NCBI RefSeq assembly: GCF_019320115.1
Contig: NC_089581.1
Location: 14,065,925-14,129,924, forward strand
Reading direction: 5' to 3'
DNA length: 64,000 nt
Source: Miscanthus floridulus
Taxonomy: Eukaryota; Streptophyta; Magnoliopsida; Poales; Poaceae
Shown here in pieces: positions 56,296 to 64,000 of this stretch. A program made the translations under genes and the position numbers. Each line of letters starts with the position of its first letter. The first letter of the stretch is position 1. The notes below the pieces were generated by a model. That model was not told the origin of the DNA and did not search any database. It saw nothing but the letters and a program-made list of their open reading frames with translations.

Positions 56296-58801
56296 AACAA
56301 ATTCACAATTTCATTTCATTTGATTGAACTTGCTTTCTTCCCTTTTTGCATTCGAGAAAAAAGGTTTATGCAATCCGAACCCTTCCGTTTGTTAAGACCG
56401 TAGGGCCCGAGGTGTATAAGAGGAAAACTTCGATTATGCTGGTGAGCAAAGTTACCATAGCCGTCGGGGCATGGGTTTTTTGAAGTCTGACTAGACACGC
56501 TCGGTTATTTGTTCCCACAAACCTTGCCACTAGCCTTAACATGAGGAAGAGGTCTGACGAAGTGACTATTTTGAAAAAAAGAGTGGGTATTTATACCTTT
56601 ATTAGCCCCCGAGCGAGATCCGACCCCTTGCGGTTGCTAGGGTCGAATGTCACTGGAGACCAAGAGAGGGTAGCGAAACTACTCTTGTATTCGCACTTAC
56701 CCCATCCTTAGGATTTTAGCTATCGTTCTATGACTGTGCGTTCAGTCTCATTGCAAGTTCGACCTTCCCTGAGCCCCCGCACATGGCGGGGATTCGGTCA
56801 AGGGTCGGCTCATTTTTGTGACTGTCGCCCCATCCATGGTTTATGCAACTAAAGGGGTTGAGATGACGTCACTTGCCTTGATGGCTCGAGTGACGCGCTT
56901 GATGAGCTCGCTAACGGGGGCTGTTCAAACGGAATCCGGTCCTATCGCCCGTGACAGGGTTGGCAAAGCCCTTGGGTGGCATTCTGTTGCTCCTTAACCC
57001 ACCTTCCAACAGATTCTCCCTCAATGGGGATTCTATGGGCTCGGCTAGAGGCCAGATTGAACGAGAAGGTTGAGATAACCCTATCCGCCTCTATGCGGGT
57101 CGGGCGAAGGCCGCGGAGGCTCATCTACATTTTCTCCCCTGGCTCTTGTTCGACGTGAGGCGGCCTCAGGCCTTTCATAGGCCGGCCTTCGAACCTCGAT
57201 CTCTTGATCTAGGATCAGGCGGCTCGAGCCCCCAAGTCCCTTAGGGTCTGATAGGGGTCAACCGTGTTTCACGCATCACCCCATCCTTGGTTTCTACAAC
57301 CAGAGGGGCTAAGCTAACAACACTTGTCTCGATGGCTTGATTGTTGCGCTCAATGAGCTCGCTTACGGGTATGTTTGAGTGGAATTCGGGTCCGTCATCC
57401 GCTGACGAGGTCAGCAGAGCCCTCATATGGCATTCCACTATTTCTTAACCAACCTCCTGGCAGATGCCTGAGCCATTCGATAGGCTCAGGTGGCCCATTG
57501 GCCTCTCCTCGATGGAGATTCTGTGGGTTTGGCTCGAGGTTAGAATCAAACGAGAAAGGATGAGATGTCCCTATCCGCTTCTAAGCGGCATCGGGCAAGG
57601 TCACTGGGGCTCATCTCGGTTTTTCTCCCTTGGCTCTATTTGATGCAAGGTGGCCTTGAACCCTTCGTGGGCCATCCCTTGAACCTCGGTCAGTTGTCGC
57701 TCGTATCGAATGAGGTGACTACCGCTTCATGACGCGACGCGAAGCATTGAGATGCAGCAATCACATATGCAACGCTTGGATATATGGAATGAATGTACGA
57801 CATAATGGAAATGAAAGCGAGGGTCGGTGATGTTACCTTGGAGGCATGTGTGATGGGAAGCTCTTACGTTTATGATGGGGCTGGCATAACCTGCACGAGC
57901 ATCGCAATTTTTTGTTCCTATCTCTCGGCAGCGATCCGAGCCGTTCGATCGACTTGGGTGACCTGACAACTTCTCCTTGAAGGAGATTTCATAGGTAGAC
58001 CCCTCCGAACCCATCTCGAGAAGGCAAATGCTAAAGCTTAGGGTGTGGGGACAAAGAATTTGATTATGCTGGTGAACAAAAATGTTGTAGCCACTAGGGC
58101 GTAGGGTCTAGCGGTTCGTCCAGTTTTACTCAAAGTTTACACCCACACACCGCGCCTCCGGTTTTTAAACATAAGGAGGGGTTGGGTGAAGAGAATGTCT
58201 CAATGAGTAGACACTCTTGGCAGCCCCCGAGCGATGTCCGTGCCCCTACCGTTGCTGGGGTCGAAGGCTCGGTAATAAAATTGACACGTAAAGTAAGTAA
58301 ATAAGGGTGCTTATCTTTCGATGGCTATTCGTTTGGCATTTGCCTAGGCTGTCCGATTAACCTAGGAGGCCCATTGGTCTCCCCTTGATGGAGGTTCCGT
58401 CGTTGGGTCCTTCCAGGTCCTGCCTGGGGAAGCGAAGAGCCGCCTGCATGCGGGCGTGCCTTGTTTCTCGCGCCTGACATGCGGTAGTGGCAGGCCATGC
58501 CTAGGCCACATCCTATTTGACCAGGCACCGTCTCATCGAGCAGGGTGCGTCCCGTCGGTCAAGATGCATCCCCTCAAATTCCCAACGGCATCGAATTCCC
58601 ATCTGCATTGAATAGGGGAAGGGAGAGGGTTTTTCGCCCCAACCCCTTGCCTTTCTCTGACTGCTGCATCTCCTCCTTAAATAGGGGGAGGTAGAGGGTT
58701 CTCGTCCCATTCCTCTGCCTATTCTTCAGCTGCTTCCTCTCCTCCTTCCTTCTCGTCGAGTGCATTCGTGCGTTACGACGATTCCTAAGTGAGAGAGGGT
58801 A

Positions 58802-59150
58802 ATGCAAGGGAGGGGAGAACTCATAGATCCGTTCGTGAATCCGGAGCGTGATGTCAAGCTAGAGGTCATCCAACATAGATGGGATGGTGCTGGCTGCCTT
58901 TGCCGAGAAGGGGCCGCTTCTGCTAAAGGAGGCGCACTGGAGGGTGTTGCGTGTTGTTGGCTTTGTCATAGTCTACGAGGCCTTCGTTGGGATGGAGCCG
59001 TATGTAGGCTTCTTCCGGCGAATCTTCTCTGGGCGAGCCTTGTCAGTGGGGAAGCCACCCAGGACTGCGCTGATGGGGGCTTTCTCCCTTGCAGCTGCTC
59101 AGATCGGCCAGTTCATCAAGTTCGATGAGACATCGGAGACATCTCACTAG
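58802..59150 (+). pseudogene. second antisense-ORF fragment (PF04195-like)
   Basis: Two overlapping frames. The one from 58884 reads LLKEAHWRVLRVVGFVIVYE, AFVGMEPYVGFFRRIFSGRA and LSVGKPPRTALMGAFSLAAA. FVIVYEAFVGMEPYVGFFRR corresponds to the CEGFLGISPHFDLWW segment of the ORF at 52.6 kb, followed by the downstream domain part not visible in that copy. It starts after TTAAATAGGGGGAGG (58676), a TATA-like site. Truncated and frameshifted. Confidence 0.65.
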
Positions 59151-59186
59151 CCATGGTGGCCATACTTCGGCAGACAGCATCCCTAT

Positions 59187-59450
59187 CTAGGTGCCATTGT
59201 CAGGGTTGCAGCTGATCACAATGGCGTAGTCCTTGGATGCCCCGATGAAGGCACCACGATCACTAACATGGTGCTCAATGTTGTAGATGATGGCACCCTT
59301 AGGGATCCTGCAGAGCGGTAGGATGTTGCCGATGGAGAGCGTGGCGCGGCGGCCGTAGTAGCATTTAGAGTAGAACAAGTCAGCAAATGTAATCATTTTA
59401 AGTTGTGGGGGAGCCCCAGTGTGGATAGTTTTTTGCATTGATGAATACAT
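59187..59450 (-). pseudogene. captured 60S ribosomal protein L8 (uL2) fragment
   Basis: The minus-strand frame of 87 codons contains [36 protein letters not shown] and [17 protein letters not shown]. These match the eukaryotic cytosolic L8 segment around [22 protein letters not shown] and SGDYAIVISHNPDNG, apart from scattered changes. It ends exactly after NPDNGT. The start ([20 protein letters not shown]) is partly non-homologous; an FADLF segment before CYYGRR may be L8. The orientation is the same as the Gypsy pol, so it would be in the element's own transcript. No introns are visible, consistent with capture from mRNA. Not functional. Confidence 0.8.
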
Positions 59451-59929
59451 CAGTCCCTTTTCATGATGAAATCACTTTGTAAGCGATGAATTTGTGCAAA
59501 AATGAACAAGTTCTCGAATTTTGTTACGGCAAACAGCTTTTTAGCTCTTCTCCCTCTTTTTACAAAAAGAGGTTTAGTGCCTTCCGACCCTTCCCATAGT
59601 TAAGGTCACAAAAGCTCGGAGTGCGGGTGAGCCAATTCTGATTATGCTAGAGAGCAAAGAGACCATAGCTGCTAGGGCATAGGTGCCTCACAGTCCGCCC
59701 AGTTTTACTTAGAGCTTGTTCCTGAACTTCTAGCTCTTAGGATTTATCGTGAGAAAGGAGGGCAGACAAAGAGAATGTTTGTAGGATAAGTGTACTCATA
59801 CCAGCCCTCGAGTGAGGCCTGACCCCTCGCACTTGTAGGGGTTGGATGTCACAAAAGATCGGGGATTTTAATGACAAAACTAATAAGAGAAAGTATGTGT
59901 TTATTTAGTGGTAAAAACGACGTAGCTGT

Positions 59930-60960
59930 TTGATGTTCTAGGCATTGGTGAAGACCTTGTCGTTGATGGTTTTTAGCTTATAGGCGCCTGGCTAGAGTAC
60001 TTCCACAATAACAAACGGCCCCTCCCAGGGTAGGGAGACCTTGTGGTGGTCCTTGTTGCTCTGCACGAGGCGGAGAACCAGGTCTCCAACATTGAAGGCT
60101 CGATCCCACACCCATCGGCTGTGGTACCATCGCAACGCCTGCTGGTTCTTGGCTGAGCAAAGGAGGGTGACATCGTGAGCTTCGTCCAGCTGGTCCATGG
60201 CATCTTCGTGGGATGCCTTGGCTCCCTATTCATCATATGTCTTGATTCTTGGTGCTCTATAGTCGAGGTCGATTGGGAGGACGGCCTTGGAACCATAGAT
60301 CATGAAGAAAGGCGTGTAGCCAGTGGCTCGGCTAGGAGTTGTCCTTAGGCTCTAGAGTACCGTGGGGAGCTCAACGACCCACCGTGCGCCGAACTTGTTC
60401 AACCGGTTGAAGATCCTAGGCTTGAGGCCTTATAGGACCCTACCATTTGCGCGCTCGACCTGCCCGTTCGTTCGGGGGTGCGCGACGGCGGCCCAATCAA
60501 CCCAGATGTGGTATTCATCATAGAATCGAAGGAACTTTTTTCTAGTGAACAACGATGTCAAGGAAGAATAGTATGGCTTGCTCGGACTTAATCGCGGAGA
60601 TCAGCTAAGCTTCTATCCATTTCATGATCTTGTCTATGGTGACAAGCAAGTGTGTGTATCCTCCAGGCGCCTTTTTGAGAGGTCCAAGCAGATCGAGCCC
60701 CCAGACCATGAGAGGCCATGTGATGGGGATCATCTAGAGTGCCTGGGCCAGGAGGTGAGTTTACCGAGCATAGTACTAACACCCTTCATAGGTGCGTATG
60801 ATCTGCTCAGCATCGACTACTGTAGTGGGCTAGTAGAAGCCCTGTTGGAATGTGTTTCCAACTAAGGTTCTAGGCGTGGCATGGTGACTACAGATGCCAC
60901 CATGGATATCACTAAACAAGCACTTCCCTTGCTCGATGGGGATGTAGAGCTGTAGGATCC
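59930..60960 (-). pseudogene. Gypsy integrase region
   Basis: The C-terminal end (60198-59992) reads LDEAHDVTLLCSAKNQQALR and VGDLVLRLVQSNKDHHK, followed by PWEGPFVIVEVL, the GPY/F-type integrase tail. Upstream minus-strand pieces include the H2C2 zinc-binding stretch near 60780-60960 and HPQTNGQ-type core near 60400-60500. Multiple stops and frame shifts. Confidence 0.8.
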
Positions 60961-60970
60961 TGGTGTGGCT

Positions 60971-61700
60971 TCATTTGTAGAGTTTGCCCTCTACAAGAAC
61001 GAATGACTTGGTGCGACGTGCGAGCCATCGAGCTTCCGTCTTGTCAATCGATAGCGTGTCACGAAGGAGGTAGTCAAGGTAGAGTGTTCTCCAGTCGACC
61101 AGAGGGTCAGGCTCTATCGCTGGATCCTCTTCAAGCTCCATGACCTTGGGGCTAGATGGAGCCATCGGTTGGTTAGCCCTCGAGGCTGGATTAGACGGGC
61201 CATCATTGGCCTGCTCCGACCCTTCGTAGTGCACTAAGGGCTCATGTTGGTTGCTGGCGAAAACACCTGTTGGCACCGGCTCTCGGTCAGATGCCGCCTT
61301 TGCAAGCGCGTCAGCCACCTCATTGAGGCGCCTCGAGATGTGATTGAGCTTGAGGCCGTCGAATCTGTCCTCCAGCCATCGGACTTCCCGGTAGTATGCA
61401 ACCATCTTGGCGTTGTGATAGCTTGACTCCTTCATGACTTGGTTGACAACCAGCTGAGAGTCGCCCCGGACGTCAAGGCGTCAGATGCCCAACTCAATGG
61501 CGATGCGTAGGCCATTGATGAGTGCTTCATACTCAGCCACATTATTGGATGAGGGGAAATGGAGACGAACCATGTACCTCATGCGTACCCTAAGGGGTGA
61601 CACGAAGACCAGCCCTATGCTGGCGCCCTTCTTCATTAGCGATCCATCAAAGTACATCATCTAGTACTCTTGACCAACGACCGTCGGTGGCATTTGGACC
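60971..61700 (-). pseudogene. second RNase H (archaeal-like, aRNH) of the Tat element
   Basis: From about 61650 leftward: FDGSLMKKGASIGLVFVSPL, NNVAEYEALINGLRIAIELG, a stop codon, RLDVRGDSQLVVNQV, then MKESSYHNAKMVAYYREVRW, LNEVADALAKAASDRE. The DG, E and D catalytic positions and the ADALAKAASD ending are RNase H motifs. This domain is an extra copy, separate from the RT-linked RNase H, and is diagnostic of Tat elements. Confidence 0.85.
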
Positions 61701-61930
61701 TCAGTCCATTCCGCGATGAAGTCTGCCAACACCTGGGACTTGATAGCTGTTCAGGAGGCATACGTGATGCCCTGGTCCATCAACTCGAGTGCCCATTTTG
61801 TGGTTCTTCCCATGGCGTCCTGGCTTTGGACGACCTCACTGAGGGGGAACGACGTCATGATCGTCACTAGGTGTGACTCGAAGTAGTGGCGTAGCTTCCT
61901 CTTGGTGATGAGGACGGCATATAGGAGCTT

Positions 61931-63070
61931 CTAGATTTGGGAGTAGCGGGTCTTAGAGTCAGATAGTACCTCACTGGTGAAGTACATAGGGCACTGCACC
62001 TTGAGGGCATGCCCCTCTTCTTCCCATTCCACTACTAGGGCAGCTCTAACCACTTGTGTGGTGGCCGCTATGTATAATAGAAGGGATTCCCCATCGGATG
62101 GGGGAACCAAGATTGGAGCCTTTGTCAGAAGCAGTTTGACCATGTCAAGTGCCTCCTGGGCCTTGGATGTCCATTCAAAGCGGTCGGTTTTCTTCAAGAG
62201 TCGATAAAGGGGGAGATCTCATTCACCGTGGTGTGAGATGAATCGGCTGAGTGTGGCGAGGCACCCTGTGACTTGCTGAACCCCCTTTATATCCTAAATC
62301 AGGCCCATCCTTATGATGGCTGATATTTTCTTCGGGTTGGCTTCATTGTCGTGCTCAGAGACGATGAAGCCAAGCAGCATACCCCTCGGGACCCCAAAAA
62401 CATAGTTCTTGGGATTGAGTTTGATGCCATTTGCTCAGAGTTTTGTAAAGGTCTGCTCAAGATCGGTAACGAGGTGGTTAGCCTGTTTGGACTTGACCAT
62501 GATGTCATCAACGTAGGCCTCAATGGTCCACTCGATGAGGTCCCCGAAGCATTTGAGCATGCAACACTAGTATGTGGCCCTAGCGTTCTTCAGACTGAAC
62601 GGCATTGAGACATAGCAGAACGATCCAAAGGGGGTAATGAAAGATGTCACGAGCTGGTTAGACTCTTTCATCGTGATCTGATGGTAGTCGGAATACGCAT
62701 CAAGGGAGCAGAGGGTTTCACACCCAAAGGTCTATGCGAGGCAAAGGAAATGGATCCTTTGGGCATGCCTTGTTGAGACCTGTATAGTCAACACACATCC
62801 TCCATTTCCCGCTCTTCTTTCATACAAGGATGGGGTTGGCTAACCACTCTGGGTGGTATACTTCTTTGATGAATCCAGCCACCGAGAGCTTTGCTATCTC
62901 CTCACCGATGGCCCGGTGTTTCTCCTTGTCGAAGTGGTGCAGGCATTGTTTCACCATCTTGAAGCCTGGTTAGATCTTCAAGGTATGCTCGACGACTTCC
63001 CTCGAGATGCCTCGCATGTCTGAGGGTTTCCACGCGAAGATGTCTCAGTTAGCACAGAGGAAGCCGACGA
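61931..63070 (-). pseudogene. Gypsy reverse transcriptase and first RNase H
   Basis: RT motifs on the minus strand: a TRVHYRSQ-type start and WRMCVDYT-like sequence near 62800, PFGLKNARATYW near 62570, AYVDDIMVKS near 62490-62520 (catalytic YVDD). RNase H from 62197: FEWTSKAQEALDMVKLLLTK, LLLYIAATTQVVRAALV, YFTSEVLSDSKTRYSQI. Several stops interrupt the RT. Confidence 0.9.
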
Positions 63071-63080
63071 GCGTGCCTTC

Positions 63081-63700
63081 CTATTCAGAGGAAAGCGTGG
63101 TACCAACGTGAACCGTTTTACCCTCAATGCTCTTGGGGTCTATGAGGACTTCTTTGGAGCCCTCTGTAGGCCCGAACGACCCGGTCGACTTCTTGGCGTC
63201 GGGCGCTTCTTCGATGACCTCCTCCTTGAGGGCGACGAGCTCCTTGGAGGTGATGATTGTTGCAGCATGACCGCAACACTCAACCTCGCACTCATGGGCA
63301 TGCTGGAAGGAGGTGCCAATGGTGATGACCCCATGGGGGCCTGGTATTTTTAGCTTGAGGTATGTATAGTTAGGGATAGCCATGAACTTTGCGTAGCATG
63401 GACATCTTAGGATGGTGTGGAAGGTTCTGGGAAACCCAACCACCTCGAAGGTGAGGGTTTCGGTCCTATAATTGAACTGATCCCCGAAGGTAACGGGCAG
63501 ATCGATCTGCCCAAGTGGCATGGCTTGCTTTCTGGGCACGATGTCGTGGAAAGGTGCTCGGGTCAGGCGGAGGCGTGTTTGGTAGATGCCCATTTCGTCG
63601 AGTGTCTTTGCATACATGATGTTGAGGCCACTGCCTCCATCCATCAGTACTTTGGTGAGCCGCTTCGGGCCGATGATCGGTTTGACCATGAGCGGATATC
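63081..63700 (-). CDS. Gypsy protease region, open for 202 codons
   Basis: It processes the polyprotein. MVKPIIGPKRLTKVLMDGGS, GLNIMYAKTLDEMGI and PFHDIVPRKQAMPLGQIDLP contain the retroviral-type aspartic protease LMDGGS active site (near 63640) and the PxGxI flap-like strand, then FNYRTETLTFEVVGF, HTILRCPCYAKFMAIPNYTY and LKLKIPGPHGVITI. The frame is free of stops, unlike its neighbours. The C-terminal 60 residues are a linker to RT. Confidence 0.85.
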
Positions 63701-64000
63701 TCCTCGGATGTGGGATGCTCTCCGGATGGTCGGTCCGATCGAAGGTTCTGGCGGACTCTGACCACCGGAGGAAGGGAGGTGTGGTAGCTCGGCCATATAG
63801 ACCTCACAACGCGTGACCTTCTGACGATGTTTGGAGTCGTAGGTCGCTGATCCTCTAAAGATCATAAGGCAACCATCCGGCATCAGAAAGCCATTGTCCT
63901 TCTCCTCAGCATCGTCCGTGGTGGGGGCAGGGTCCTTTCCGTGCCCCCCTTTGTTGGAGCCTCCGGACAAGAACCGCCGCATGAGGTTGTAGTCCTTGAA
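63701..64000 (-). pseudogene. gag C-terminus/linker to protease
   Basis: Minus-strand MPDGCLMIFRGSATYDSKHR, QKVTRCEVYMAELP is the conserved gag-protease linker of grass Tat elements, here ending in a frame shift before the protease. The rest of gag lies to the right of the window. Confidence 0.8.

Larger units (their letters stand above)
56385..59850. repeat. dispersed and tandem repeats in the Gypsy 3' region
   Basis: A block of about 270 bp with GATTATGCTGGTGAGCAAAG, a later GCCCCCGAGCGAG and GTTGCTAGGGTCGAA occurs at 56385-56660, 58033-58270 and 59590-59850. Separately, a block of about 430 bp (CATGGTTTATGCAACTAAAG, later AGGGCTTTGCC-type sequence, GGGGATTCTATGGGCTCGGC) at 56826-57235 is repeated at 57285-57670, with a partial third copy near 57940-58020. 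The copies have diverged. No coding sequence was recognised within them. Confidence 0.75.
41919..64000 (+). other. MADS-box intron 1 (or disrupted downstream region)
   Basis: It begins GTACGCTCTC, a good donor in phase 2. No exon with a MDKILERYERYSYAE-like sequence was found on the plus strand up to the right edge. First introns of VRN1-type genes are normally long (many kb) and carry regulatory sequence, so an expanded intron is plausible. The stretches 41919-42270 and 42970-43642 hold no gene or repeat that I recognise. The rest is occupied by the elements listed below. Confidence 0.5.
50359..64000 (-). mobile_element. Tat-lineage Ty3-Gypsy retrotransposon, 3' part (continues beyond the window)
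   Basis: Read leftwards: gag end, protease, RT-RNase H, a second RNase H, integrase, then about 8 kb of non-pol DNA and the 3' LTR (51722-50359). The second RNase H, the long 3' region and an antisense ORF of the PF04195 type are hallmarks of grass Tat elements such as RIRE2/Grande relatives. The LTR reads TGTCGG...CCGACA. The 5' LTR and most of gag lie to the right of the window. The coding frames carry many stops. Confidence 0.88.

Overview
The window is nuclear DNA of a grass (Poaceae), probably a panicoid/Andropogoneae-type genome with a heavy transposon load. The grounds are Stowaway, Tourist and hAT MITEs, SIRE-type Copia and Tat-type Gypsy elements with an antisense PF04195-like ORF, a Helitron, a CACTA element with TTTGCCGAGTG subterminal repeats, and one AP1/FUL-type MADS-box first exon with grass GC-rich exon composition. 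The species cannot be fixed from the sequence. No bacterial-type operon, tRNA, rRNA or CRISPR array was seen.

Layout. 1-20.8 kb is a mosaic of old, mostly non-coding repeats: a LINE fragment, several MITEs, solo LTRs, and three copies of a GC-rich/ATGTTTC-rich grass repeat. One possible captured or host exon lies near 16.7 kb. 20.8-41.1 kb is one nested stack. A decayed autonomous Helitron (RepHel gene, + strand) has been invaded by a solo Copia LTR and by a CACTA element. The CACTA carries an ARM-repeat gene fragment and was itself invaded by a complete 11-kb SIRE-like Copia, whose pol gene was in turn hit by a hAT MITE. The Helitron's 3' terminus (hairpin plus CTAG) lies about 0.6 kb upstream of the MADS start codon and is duplicated in tandem.

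41.2-64 kb. The promoter and first coding exon (185 bp) of a VRN1/FUL1/MADS14-like floral regulator sit at 41.2-41.9 kb and end in a clean splice donor. No second exon was found, so the rest of the window is either a very long first intron or DNA that has severed the gene. It holds a small element with an AGC-kinase fragment, a degenerate 5.5-kb Copia (43.6-49.1 kb, + strand), and the 3' part of a Tat-lineage Gypsy element (50.36 kb to beyond the window, - strand). The Gypsy part includes its 3' LTR, internal tandem repeats, one antisense ORF and a fragment of a second, a captured ribosomal protein L8 fragment, integrase, second RNase H, RT-RNase H, protease and the gag C-terminus.

The only host gene recognised with confidence is the MADS-box exon. 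All other coding sequence is transposon-encoded or captured and decayed. Boundaries given with TSDs were read directly. Family names are by recognised motif, not by database search.
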